From JBDRMV01 sp043825615 (lineage in GTDB: Bacteria; CG03): DNA of 64,000 nt. The stretch is taken from positions 201,964 through 265,963 of the forward strand of contig JBDRRS010000013.1 in NCBI GenBank assembly GCA_043825615.1, read 5' to 3'. The notes below the pieces were generated by a model. It saw only the letters and a program-made list of their open reading frames with translations, was not told where the DNA came from and did not search any database. Made by a program: the position numbers and the translations under genes. Below, in pieces: positions 42,109 to 49,279 of the stretch (position 1 is its first letter; each line of letters begins with the position of its first letter).

Positions 42109-42621
42109 CTACTTTAACTCTATTTCCTTTCTTAAAGACAGGGATATCTGGCATATTATTTTGCTAATATTTTCCAATAGGTCAACAAAATCAGGAACGT
42201 TTCTTTTGTCGTGAGTTTTTAATGCCTCCATGAATTTATCGTTCCATGCATAAACTGTAGTTTTGATATTATTAAGCAATTTTTTTTCATTGTCGCTTGC
42301 CCATACATTAAACAATAACTGACTGTTAATCCGAATATAGCGATCCACCAATACACAAAATCCTGTATAGTCGTCCGCTGATAAATCAACTTCTCTGCCT
42401 GCTTGAGCAAGACGTACTTTTTCTACTATCAAATCTCCTTTGTTCAAAATATCAGAAAAATCGCCGATTAGTCTGGACATTTCTGAAATTCGCTGCTGCC
42501 TTATAGATTGAACCCTTTTCTTGTTGTTTTCCGTTCTTTGCGCGTGTACGAATGAGATGGCTGCGCCAATAATAGATATTGATGAAGCAACATCGACGCC
42601 AATCATAATATTTTCCAACAT
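42109..42621 (-). CDS. Hypothetical protein with N-terminal membrane anchor
   Basis: The 170-residue protein starts with a hydrophobic segment (about 5-25, IGVDVASSISIIGAAISFVH) followed by a charged stretch and long amphipathic helices (QRISEMSRLIGDFSDILN, NVPDFVDLLENISKIICQISLSL). A membrane-tethered helical bundle is predicted. I do not recognise the family. It has a GGAGG site before the ATG. It lies downstream of the two DUF1566 lipoproteins on the same strand, in a region of lower GC than the flanking LPS genes. I checked whether it could be the Avd accessory protein of a retroelement; the membrane anchor speaks against it. Confidence 0.6.
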   Translation of the reverse strand: MLENIMIGVDVASSISIIGAAISFVHAQRTENNKKRVQSIRQQRISEMSRLIGDFSDILNKGDLIVEKVRLAQAGREVDLSADDYTGFCVLVDRYIRINSQLLFNVWASDNEKKLLNNIKTTVYAWNDKFMEALKTHDKRNVPDFVDLLENISKIICQISLSLRKEIELK

Positions 42622-42711
42622 AACTCCTCCTTTTTTTCGACTAACGAGTAATAATCAGAATCAAAAATATTTCTTACCCACCTATCGTGCGGGAAAAGTC
42701 AAAAATCAAAA

Positions 42712-43311
42712 TCACTGGCTACTGCGCACCGCGCGCACATAGTAGTTGCTGCCGGCGCTCTTACGGCCGACGTTCACAAGGCCAATGTCGAAGACCACGC
42801 CGTATGCGAGGGTAGCCGAGTACTCCGTAGACGACCAGTAGAGGGTCGCGGCGTAACTGATATAAGTTCTGCCGTAATCATAAAGTTCTTTTAATTCGTC
42901 TTTAGTCGGTAATCGCCAGTTAGAATATCCTTTGTAAACTAAATTCTCTGCCCATCTAAATGCAGGATAAGTATCAGCGGATTCTCCAACCGGATAGTTA
43001 TAACATTTGTTTACATTATCCCATGTTGGCTGACCTAAAGTAGCAGAAGTCTTCCATCCTATTGTTCCATCATTGTTACATCCAGCACTGCCTCTGTCTC
43101 TTGGCCACATTAAATAATTACCTCCCCCTGTTCCAACTGTAACTAAATCATCATCAATGATTTGCCATTCGCCATCGGCAATAGGTGTAGGTGCTACACC
43201 ACCCCCACCACTATCATCTTTGTCTTTGTCCCATGGAAACTTGCAGCCACTTAATGAGACAACTAAAACTAAACTCAGAATACCAACTTTTCTCAGAAAC
43301 GAACTATTCAT
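42712..43311 (-). CDS. Lipoprotein with DUF1566/Lcl C-terminal domain; putative DGR variable protein (copy 1)
   Basis: The 199-residue protein has a lipoprotein signal peptide (lipobox SLSGC) and a Gly/Ser/Asp linker. One DUF1566 (Lcl, C-type-lectin-like) domain follows, with WRLPTKDELKELYDYG, YWSSTEYSA and a terminal YYVRAVR. In known diversity-generating retroelements this kind of domain is the target whose 3' codons are varied. Here the last 40 or so codons are clearly richer in GC than the rest of the gene. Codons in the stretch where relatives carry Asn now encode G, V, D, I, L, R or A, always with a third base of C or T, as expected from mutagenised AAC/AAT. The N-terminus and upstream bases are almost identical to the neighbouring paralogue. 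Confidence 0.8.
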   Translation of the reverse strand: MNSSFLRKVGILSLVLVVSLSGCKFPWDKDKDDSGGGGVAPTPIADGEWQIIDDDLVTVGTGGGNYLMWPRDRGSAGCNNDGTIGWKTSATLGQPTWDNVNKCYNYPVGESADTYPAFRWAENLVYKGYSNWRLPTKDELKELYDYGRTYISYAATLYWSSTEYSATLAYGVVFDIGLVNVGRKSAGSNYYVRAVRSSQ

Positions 43312-43377
43312 AAAACCTCCCGCCGGAATTGCTATCCTAACGTAAAATCCAATTTTTAAAAGTGAAAAAAATCAAAT

Positions 43378-44448
43378 CTATGGGCCATTGCGCACCGCAC
43401 GTGCATAGGCGCGACAGGTTGGATCGTAACCCATTACATCGCCATCGTAAAAGTCCACAGCGTATCTGCAGTCATTGTAATTTGGAGGTGGTGTAGCAGA
43501 AGATGACCAATAGCCATGAGTAGAGTAGCTGATATATGTTCTTCCATAATCATAAAGATACTTTAGTTCATCTTTTGTTGGTAAACGCCAATCATCATAT
43601 CCTTTCCAAACTAAATTTTCTGCCCAAGACATAGCTGATGACCAAGCTAAATTAATAGTTTCGTTGCATCCAGCACCACTTCCGCTTCTTGGCCACATTA
43701 GATAATTATTACCCCAGCCAGTACCAACTCTAACTAAATCATTATCTATAATCTCCCATTCTCCACTCGCAATAGGTATATTATCCACTGTAACCGTATA
43801 TTGTGAACTCGCCGTTTGATTTGCTGTATCGTAAGCAGTTACTTTGGCTATATGAGAGCTTTCACTTTCGGCCGTTGTATCCCATGAATAACTATATGGT
43901 GAAGAAGTATCAGTGGCTTTCAATGTATCGTCGATATAAAACTCAACTTTGCTTATTCCATTATCATCTGATGCACTGGCTGTTACACTTACCGTCCCTG
44001 AAACTGTTGCGCCATCAGCAGGGCTGGTTATAGATACTGAAGGCTCGGGATCATTGTCCACTGTGACCGTATGCTGAACACTTGCCGTTTGATTTGCTGT
44101 ATCATAAGCAGTTACTTTAACTGTGTGGGAACCCTCGCTTTCTGCTGTTGTATCCCATGAATAACTGTAAGGCGATGAGGTATCCGTCGATTTAATTACC
44201 CCGTCAATATAAAATTGAACTCTGCTTATTCCATTATCATCTGATGCACTGACTGTTACACTTACTGTCCCGGACACCGTTGCTCCATCAGCAGGATTTG
44301 TGATTGAAACTGAAGGTGCGTTATCCGCAGGTGTACCTCCACCACCGCTATCATCTTTGTCTTTGTCCCATGGGAACTTGCAGCCACTTAATGAGACAAC
44401 TAAAACTAAACTCAGAATACCAACTTTTCTCAGAAACGAACTATTCAT
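43378..44448 (-). CDS. Lipoprotein with two Ig-like domains and DUF1566/Lcl C-terminal domain (copy 2)
   Basis: The 356-residue paralogue of the next gene shares its first 38 residues. After the lipobox SLSGC and linker come two tandem bacterial Ig-like repeats (each about 90 residues, PADGATVSGTVSVT to YDTANQTAS), then the DUF1566 domain with WRLPTKDELKYLYDYG, GYWSSSA and the end YARAVRNGP. The final codons are again diverged compared with copy 1 while the RAVR end is kept. The Ig repeats would extend the lectin-like domain from the cell surface. An SD GGGGAGG precedes the ATG. Surface binding role by analogy; ligand unknown. Confidence 0.8.
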   Translation of the reverse strand: MNSSFLRKVGILSLVLVVSLSGCKFPWDKDKDDSGGGGTPADNAPSVSITNPADGATVSGTVSVTVSASDDNGISRVQFYIDGVIKSTDTSSPYSYSWDTTAESEGSHTVKVTAYDTANQTASVQHTVTVDNDPEPSVSITSPADGATVSGTVSVTASASDDNGISKVEFYIDDTLKATDTSSPYSYSWDTTAESESSHIAKVTAYDTANQTASSQYTVTVDNIPIASGEWEIIDNDLVRVGTGWGNNYLMWPRSGSGAGCNETINLAWSSAMSWAENLVWKGYDDWRLPTKDELKYLYDYGRTYISYSTHGYWSSSATPPPNYNDCRYAVDFYDGDVMGYDPTCRAYARAVRNGP

Positions 44449-44456
44449 AAAACCTC

Positions 44457-44478
44457 CCCGGTGGGATTGTTATCCCAC
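44457..44478. terminator. Strong hairpin between two accessory genes
   Basis: CGGTGGGAT-tgtt-ATCCCACCG forms a perfect 9-bp stem. It overlaps the stop codon of the upstream gene (44470-44472) and ends about 8 bp before the lipoprotein ATG, next to its Shine-Dalgarno. It has no U-tract, so attenuation or translational control is as likely as termination. A degenerate version lies before copy 1 (43319-43340). Confidence 0.4.
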
Positions 44479-44913
44479 CGTAAAATCTAATTTCTGAATG
44501 AATTTGTCATCCAGATATATATCAACATGCCATTTCCCAATTGACTCCCACCCTTCATCTGTCCAAAGAGCCATTGCTAAATTTCCACTGTGACCAACTT
44601 TGAACCAGAACCACGTATTATATATTCCATTTTTTGATTCAAATGAAACTGGAACTACAGACCTTAATTTATCCTGCGGGTCATACCAATAAGATTCTGC
44701 GGTGTGAGTGCCTTTTACATTTTGCCAGGATGTAAATACGTAAAATTTTTCATATGTAGCAAAACTTGCGGTAATTTCGTAAGGTTTCCCGTCTTTTAAA
44801 AATCTACAAGTTGTAATTCGCTCTAAATAATACGAAGCAACTTTATTTTGTGTATATCCAATTGTTTGAGATAAAACCAAGCATAAAAAAATTCTAAAAA
44901 TTAAATATTTCAT
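44470..44913 (-). CDS. Small exported protein of unknown function
   Basis: ATG 44913 gives 147 residues with a signal peptide (YLIFRIFLCLVLSQTIGYTQ). The frame stays open to 45030 but that extension is Cys-rich and implausible. The mature part is beta-rich with many aromatic residues and ends WHVDIYLDDKFIQKLDFTVG, a pattern of small beta-sandwich secreted proteins. I do not recognise the family. It is directly upstream of the DUF1566 lipoproteins; part of its 3' end is duplicated in front of copy 1, showing that the duplication event included this junction. Confidence 0.6.
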   Translation of the reverse strand: MKYLIFRIFLCLVLSQTIGYTQNKVASYYLERITTCRFLKDGKPYEITASFATYEKFYVFTSWQNVKGTHTAESYWYDPQDKLRSVVPVSFESKNGIYNTWFWFKVGHSGNLAMALWTDEGWESIGKWHVDIYLDDKFIQKLDFTVG

Positions 44914-45131
44914 TTGCAGTTGCCCCCAATAAAAAAAGGGCGCGAACATCACACTCAGCGACCAGCAACGAACTCTAATGTTGACTGCCATTCCTTGCCC
45001 CTTCGGGCAATGTAACAGCATTATCCGCATTTCAAAGGTATTTTATATGAAATCATTACTACTTGTCAAGTATTTTTATTCTCTCCTATAGAACATTTTA
45101 ATGAGCGCCTTTTTTACTTATAATTTCCTTA
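44914..45131. other. Regulatory intergenic region of the accessory island
   Basis: The region lies between two divergent genes. TTGCCC-cttc-GGGCAA (44995-45010) forms a tetraloop hairpin. CAAC-gaactctaat-GTTG (44966-44983) is another short inverted repeat. TTGTCA near 45063 and a plus-strand TATAAT at 45119-45124, 7 bp before the XRE gene's ATG, look like promoter elements. No ORF is supported. Confidence 0.4.
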
Positions 45132-45461
45132 ATGAAGAAAAATATAAATATTTACACTTTGCTTGGAAAAAGAATTCAATATGAAAGAAAAAGAAAAGGG
45201 CTAAGTCAGGAAAAATTAGCTGAAAAAGCAAATACCAGTACTAACTACATTTGGCATATTGAAAAAGGCTTAAAAAAACCAAGTTTACAGACCTTAAAAA
45301 AAATTGCTGATGTCTTTGAAATGCCTTTGAATAACTTATTTGAAGAATCATCAGTCCCTTTTCAAAGAGATAAAATTGACAGCCAGATTATTACTCTCCT
45401 GAAAAACAAATCTTTCTTGTATAAAAAGAAAATTTTAAAAATTATAAAAGTTTTAGGATAA
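45132..45461 (+). CDS. XRE-family helix-turn-helix transcriptional regulator
   Basis: The 109-residue protein has an N-terminal HTH_3 domain: LGKRIQYERKRKGLSQEKLAEKANTSTNYIWHIEKGLKKPSLQTLKKIADVFEM, i.e. the standard five-helix Cro/C1 fold at residues 9-65 (given here as adjacent parts LGKRIQYERKRKGLSQEKLA and IEKGLKKPSLQTLKKIADVF). The C-terminal 40 residues are Lys-rich. Small solitary regulators of this kind often control adjacent accessory genes. It is divergent from the exported-protein/lipoprotein genes, so it may regulate them (inference). Its gene is markedly AT-rich. Confidence 0.85.
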   Translation: MKKNINIYTLLGKRIQYERKRKGLSQEKLAEKANTSTNYIWHIEKGLKKPSLQTLKKIADVFEMPLNNLFEESSVPFQRDKIDSQIITLLKNKSFLYKKKILKIIKVLG

Positions 45462-45569
45462 TTTCCGGATATACTCAAGAGACTTATAACTTTTCTAATG
45501 AAAATTTCTGCTGGGGAAAATCAGGTTGTCTTATATTTTTCAGGAATAATGACGGGGTTGGTGCCCCTC

Positions 45570-45598
45570 TTGACATTAAAATAAAAACGCAGTATAAT
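45570..45598 (+). promoter_or_regulatory. Consensus sigma-70-type promoter for the nucleotidyltransferase/wHTH pair
   Basis: TTGACA at 45570-45575 and TATAAT at 45593-45598 with 17-bp spacing. The first gene of the pair starts at 45640, leaving a leader of about 35 nt. Confidence 0.8.
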
Positions 45599-45639
45599 AT
45601 AAGCGATGGCGCTAAAATTGAGGGGCATTACTTATAATT

Positions 45640-46236
45640 ATGTATAGTAAAGAGCAATTAGAAAAAGCTTTGGGGCTTTTAGGAAAGAAACTGGAATTAA
45701 AGAATTCTCCCCTGCTTAAGCTTGTTGTCTGCGGGGGTTCTTCACTAATCATATCGGGTCTGGTTTCCCGTGCGACGAAAGATGTGGATGTTGTGGCAAT
45801 CGGTTCAATGGATGAAAAAGGCAATCTCATTTTCAAGAGTCCGTTACCGGTTCCTGACATTCTTATAAATACTGTCCGGGAGGCGGCGCACGATTTAGGT
45901 CTGCAGGAGAATTGGTTGAATCCGGAACCGGAAAGTATTATGCAAGCTGGTCTGCCGGAAGGATTTATTAAAAGGGCTGAAGGGCGTAATTACGGAAGCA
46001 AATTGAAAATATTTTTTCTGGGCAGGTTTGATTTGATACACTTAAAAGTATTTGCAGGTGCAGATCAGGGGCCCGGACGTCATGTTGATGATTTGCTGGC
46101 TCTAAAGCCATCTGAGAATGAGATGGAATCCGCCGCAAAATGGTCTATGAAACAGGACCCTTCGGAAGGTTTTCGTTATGTTTTAAAAGATATGCTGGAA
46201 AAATTGGGATACGGATCGGTCTGTGAGAGAATTTAA
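45640..46236 (+). CDS. Nucleotidyltransferase-like protein (DUF6036/AbiEii-type fold), first gene of a pair
   Basis: The 198-residue protein has the nucleotidyltransferase start VVCGGSSLIISGLVSRATKDVDVV: GGS followed by T-K-D-V-D, the DxD metal site, near residue 45. RFDLIHLKVFAGADQGPGRHVDDLLAL further down is typical of DUF6036-like and AbiEii-related proteins. It has its own consensus promoter and overlaps the second gene by 14 bp. In AbiE and MenAT systems a nucleotidyltransferase toxin pairs with a DNA-binding antitoxin; the same logic may hold here, but that is inference. The native target is unknown. Confidence 0.75.
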   Translation: MYSKEQLEKALGLLGKKLELKNSPLLKLVVCGGSSLIISGLVSRATKDVDVVAIGSMDEKGNLIFKSPLPVPDILINTVREAAHDLGLQENWLNPEPESIMQAGLPEGFIKRAEGRNYGSKLKIFFLGRFDLIHLKVFAGADQGPGRHVDDLLALKPSENEMESAAKWSMKQDPSEGFRYVLKDMLEKLGYGSVCERI

Positions 46237-47251
46237 GAAATATTACCTGGAACAGCTCCTTGAATTTTTATGGAAGCAGTGGTCTTTGCTTGGCGTTGCA
46301 GGATACAGCCGGTCAGAAAACAGCAATTTTATTGACCCCGAGGCTCTGCTGATTTTTAGTTGCACTTTTGCCCGATATGACCCCCGCCTCTTTGATGAGA
46401 TTGTTTGCTGGCTTGATATAAACGGTAACCTCATAAATGTTCAGCGCCTTAAAAAAATAATTAGCGGAGAAAATTTCGGCGGGAAAAATGTTCTTTCGGC
46501 AGTTGCGGATTTTATGTCGCGGCGGCATAAATTTCTCAAATGGCAGGGTCTGATTCAAAAGGAAAAAACCGAAGTAAAGGAATCTCTTTTCTTTCTAAAA
46601 GACGGAACTTTTATGAAACAATTCGGAGAGATAAACCCCATTTTCGCCGAGCATGGTTTCCTGCGGGGGAAATTTGAACCGGGAGAGCATCCGGAGCCCG
46701 CAAGGCTGGAACGGACCGCCTGCCTTCTTTTAAGATTACGGGCGCTCTTCGGCATAAATGCGCGAAGCGAAATAATATCGTATCTCCTTACAAAGAAAAA
46801 TGCCCACCCGAGCCGCATAGCAAGAGAAACTTATTATTCTCAGAAGACAGCGCAGGACACGCTGGTCGAGATGGCTCGTTCGGGGTTAGTAAGAATAACC
46901 TCCACGGGCAGGGAAAAGCACTACCGTCTTGACAAAGAAAAATGGACAGGGTTTCTTTCGCTGCGGGACAAAATTCCTGCGTGGATAATCTGGCCGTTAT
47001 TATTAAAAGCGCTGGAGCAACTTTGGCAAAAATTAAGCGACCCGAATTTTCTTAAGCTTGAGCCGGAACTCCAGACCTCCGAATTCCGTTCACTTATACG
47101 GGAAATCGGTCCGGGAATTGAAAAGGCGGGTTTTCCCGAAGTCCTGACAGATGAAAGAAGTCATCCGGGCGGGCAGTATCTTTCAATTTTCCAGGCAGAC
47201 ATCAGAAAACTGCTTTCATATTTAGTTCATCCGGCAAACCCCCAGGATTAA
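46223..47251 (+). CDS. Winged-helix protein paired with the nucleotidyltransferase, unknown function
   Basis: The 342-residue protein has no recognised enzymatic motif. Residues about 172-235 look like a winged helix: RSEIISYLLTKKNAHPSRIA, then TYYSQKTAQDTLVEMARSGLV and ITSTGREKHYRL (wing). The N-terminal 150 residues are helical and begin YYLEQLLEFLWKQWSLLGVAGY. Coupling to the nucleotidyltransferase gene by a 14-bp overlap indicates a functional pair, perhaps antitoxin plus regulator. Conserved occurrence cannot be checked here. Confidence 0.65.
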   Translation: MREFKKYYLEQLLEFLWKQWSLLGVAGYSRSENSNFIDPEALLIFSCTFARYDPRLFDEIVCWLDINGNLINVQRLKKIISGENFGGKNVLSAVADFMSRRHKFLKWQGLIQKEKTEVKESLFFLKDGTFMKQFGEINPIFAEHGFLRGKFEPGEHPEPARLERTACLLLRLRALFGINARSEIISYLLTKKNAHPSRIARETYYSQKTAQDTLVEMARSGLVRITSTGREKHYRLDKEKWTGFLSLRDKIPAWIIWPLLLKALEQLWQKLSDPNFLKLEPELQTSEFRSLIREIGPGIEKAGFPEVLTDERSHPGGQYLSIFQADIRKLLSYLVHPANPQD

Positions 47252-47321
47252 GACACCGGGGAAAATCAGGATGCTCGGTATTTTTTGATGGCAGGGTTGT
47301 TTTCAAATTTGCAGGAAATGT

Positions 47322-47327
47322 TATAAT
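47322..47327 (+). promoter_or_regulatory. Likely -10 element of kdsA
   Basis: TATAAT lies only 6 bp before the kdsA ATG (47334), so the transcript would start at or next to the start codon. A TTGTTT-like -35 at 47297-47302 is weak. Confidence 0.5.
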
Positions 47328-47333
47328 AGGGGA

Positions 47334-48170
47334 ATGAAAAAGAAAATTGTAAATGTCTGCGGAATTAAAATCGGCGAAGGAATAACAGTTATTGCGGGGG
47401 TCTGCTCGATTGAAAGCAGACAGCAGGTATTCAAGACCGCCGAATTCCTGAAAAGAACGTGTACAAAATTCGAACTCCCTTTTATCTTCAAGGCATCTTT
47501 TGACAAAGCGAACCGCATGGCCGGAAAGTCATACAGGGGTCCCGGAATTGATACGGGTTTGGGGATACTCCGGGAAGTAAAAAACAGATTCGGGGTTCCC
47601 GTTCTGACCGATGTTCACTGCATATCGCAGATTCCGAAAGTAAAAAAAGTTGCGGACGTAATACAGATTCCCGCTTTCCTTTCAAGGCAGACGGACCTGC
47701 TCGTCAAAGCGGCGGAAACGGGCCTCCCCGTAAACATAAAAAAGGGCCAGTTCCTTTCTCCTTATGATATGAAATTTCTCGCGGAAAAAGCGGAAAGTGC
47801 GGGGAACAGAAAAATAATTTTGACCGAAAGAGGAACCTGTTTCGGATACAACAACCTTGTTGTTGATTTCCGCTCAATCTGCATAATGAAAAAAACAGGC
47901 TATCCCGTTATCTTTGACGCGACACATTCGGTTCAACTGCCCGGGGGCGGAGGCGGCCAAACAACCGGTCAGAAAGAATTCTGCTTCCCTCTCATAAAAG
48001 CGGCATTGGCGGTGGGCGTTGACGGAATTTTTCTTGAAGTTCATCCCGAACCCGGGAAGGCAAAATCCGACAGGGGAAGCGTTTTAAGTTTCCGTGAATT
48101 TTCAGAAATTGCTGGATTTTTAGATAGTTGGGGACAGGTCTTGAAAAGCCCTGTCCCCTTCCGTTTATGA
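47334..48170 (+). CDS. kdsA: 3-deoxy-8-phosphooctulonate synthase (Kdo-8-P synthase)
   Basis: KdsA condenses phosphoenolpyruvate with arabinose-5-phosphate. Its 278 residues include VIAGVCSIESRQQ, FIFKASFDKANRM, YRGPGIDTGLGIL, LTDVHCISQ, QIPAFLSRQTDLL, NIKKGQFLSPYDM, TERGTCFGYNNLVVD and ATHSVQLPGGGGG. The Cys in the N-terminal VCSIES position is a metal-type KdsA feature. The last 15 or so residues (GQVLKSPVPFRL) are encoded by a small inverted repeat and are not family-like. The gene overlaps kdsD as ATGA; together they make Kdo-8-P from ribulose-5-P. Confidence 0.95.
   Translation: MKKKIVNVCGIKIGEGITVIAGVCSIESRQQVFKTAEFLKRTCTKFELPFIFKASFDKANRMAGKSYRGPGIDTGLGILREVKNRFGVPVLTDVHCISQIPKVKKVADVIQIPAFLSRQTDLLVKAAETGLPVNIKKGQFLSPYDMKFLAEKAESAGNRKIILTERGTCFGYNNLVVDFRSICIMKKTGYPVIFDATHSVQLPGGGGGQTTGQKEFCFPLIKAALAVGVDGIFLEVHPEPGKAKSDRGSVLSFREFSEIAGFLDSWGQVLKSPVPFRL
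48130..48158. repeat. Inverted repeat within the kdsA 3' end
   Basis: GGGGACAGG (48130-48138) and CCTGTCCCC (48150-48158) are perfect arms around an 11-bp loop. The kdsA reading frame passes through it. The GGGGACAGG palindrome type is typical of REP-like elements linked to IS200/RAYT transposases in many genomes; none is in this window. Confidence 0.7.
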
Positions 48171-49138
48171 AGAAATTCAGAAGCGTCGGCGAAATTTTCA
48201 GGATAGAAAAAGACGCAATTGCCGAAAACATAAAACCCGAAGTGATAGCGGCGATAAACAAAGCGGTAAATATAATCCTTAAAAGAAAAACCGGAAGAGT
48301 CGTCGTGATGGGAATAGGGAAGTCCGGGCTCGTCGCAAGAAAGATTGCCTCAACCCTTTCCTCCACCGGCACCCCTTCGTTTTTCACTCACCCGGGGGAA
48401 GCGCTGCACGGGGACATAGGAATGCTTACGAAAGGCGACACCGTTCTCGCACTTTCATTTTCCGGGCAGGTGGATGAACTCGGAAATCTGGCGCCCCGGA
48501 TAAAAAACCTGAAAGTTCCTCTCATCGCCATCACCGGCGGAAAAAACTCTCCGCTCGCAAAAATGTCGGATTGCGCAATCTGCATAAAAATAAGCAGAGA
48601 GGCATGCCCTTTTAACATCGCCCCGACGGCATCAACAACCGTAATGATGGTCATCGGCGATGCCCTGGCGCTGGCGCTTATGCAGAGGAAAAAACTCGGG
48701 GAGAATGACCTCGCTCTGCTTCATCCCGGGGGTGTGCTCGGGAAAAAACTCACGATGCGCGTGAGCGACCTGATGCGCAAGGGGCGGCAAAATCCTAAAG
48801 TAACCGAAAACAATTCCGTGAAGGATGCCCTTTTCGAAATGACGAGAACCCGTCTCGGAGCCGTGAGCATCGTTGACAAAAAAAAGCGCGTTATCGGTTT
48901 TTTTACCGACGGCGACTTAAGAAGAATAATCCAGACGGACCCCGACATTCTTTCCAAAAAAATAAAAAACGTAATGACAAAAAAACCGTTTGCCATACCA
49001 ACGGACATGCCCGCATGGAAAGCGGCTCAGATAATAACCGGGAAAAACTTTGACAACATTCCCGTTGTTGATAACTCAGGTAAACTTGCCGGCATCATTG
49101 ATGAGCGCGACCTTTTGAAAGAAGGCCTTCTCGATTAA
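48167..49138 (+). CDS. kdsD: D-arabinose 5-phosphate isomerase KdsD/KpsF
   Basis: It interconverts ribulose-5-phosphate and arabinose-5-phosphate, the first step to Kdo. ATG 48167 overlaps the kdsA stop. An ATG at 48128 in frame lies within kdsA and is unlikely. The 323 residues have an N-terminal SIS domain (VVMGIGKSGLVARKIASTLSSTGTPSFF, HPGEALHGDIGML, NIAPTASTTVMMVIGDALA) and two C-terminal CBS domains (about 205-320; LGAVSIVDKKKRVIGFFTDGDLRR, NIPVVDNSGKLAGIIDERDLL). Confidence 0.95.
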   Translation: MKKFRSVGEIFRIEKDAIAENIKPEVIAAINKAVNIILKRKTGRVVVMGIGKSGLVARKIASTLSSTGTPSFFTHPGEALHGDIGMLTKGDTVLALSFSGQVDELGNLAPRIKNLKVPLIAITGGKNSPLAKMSDCAICIKISREACPFNIAPTASTTVMMVIGDALALALMQRKKLGENDLALLHPGGVLGKKLTMRVSDLMRKGRQNPKVTENNSVKDALFEMTRTRLGAVSIVDKKKRVIGFFTDGDLRRIIQTDPDILSKKIKNVMTKKPFAIPTDMPAWKAAQIITGKNFDNIPVVDNSGKLAGIIDERDLLKEGLLD

Positions 49139-49176
49139 TCCCGTTTCAAAACTTCCCGTCGGAGAATCGCAGGCAC

Positions 49177-49205
49177 TTGACACATTTCAGCCATTAAACT
49201 ATAAT
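49177..49205 (+). promoter_or_regulatory. dnaA promoter
   Basis: TTGACA (49177-49182), 17-bp spacer, TATAAT (49200-49205). It is a consensus sigma-70-type promoter 75 bp before the dnaA ATG. Confidence 0.85.
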
Positions 49206-49238
49206 TTCAAAAGTTGGTTTTTCACCAGGGAAAACCCC

Positions 49239-49258
49239 TGTTGATAACCTGTTAATAA
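49239..49258 (-). promoter_or_regulatory. DnaA-box-like sites in the dnaA leader
   Basis: TGTTGATAA (49239-49247, reverse of TTATCAACA) and TGTTAATAA (49250-49258) lie between the dnaA promoter and start codon. They suggest DnaA autoregulation. The match to TTATNCACA is imperfect. Confidence 0.6.
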
Positions 49259-49279
49259 CTTTGACGGCAATGAGAAATT

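Noticed and set aside
41899..42167. Plus-strand open frames between kdsB and 42109
   Set aside because: Two short overlapping frames on the plus strand have no ribosome-binding site and biased composition; the minus strand is more protein-like there, though also weak.
42109..42621. Avd accessory protein of a diversity-generating retroelement
   Set aside because: The helical content fits loosely, but the N-terminal membrane segment and acidic composition do not match the small basic four-helix Avd proteins.
44941..45020. Integron attC-like site
   Set aside because: Short inverted repeats and a tetraloop hairpin are present, but no RYYYAAC/GTTRRRY pair in proper spacing, and no integron integrase or cassette array.
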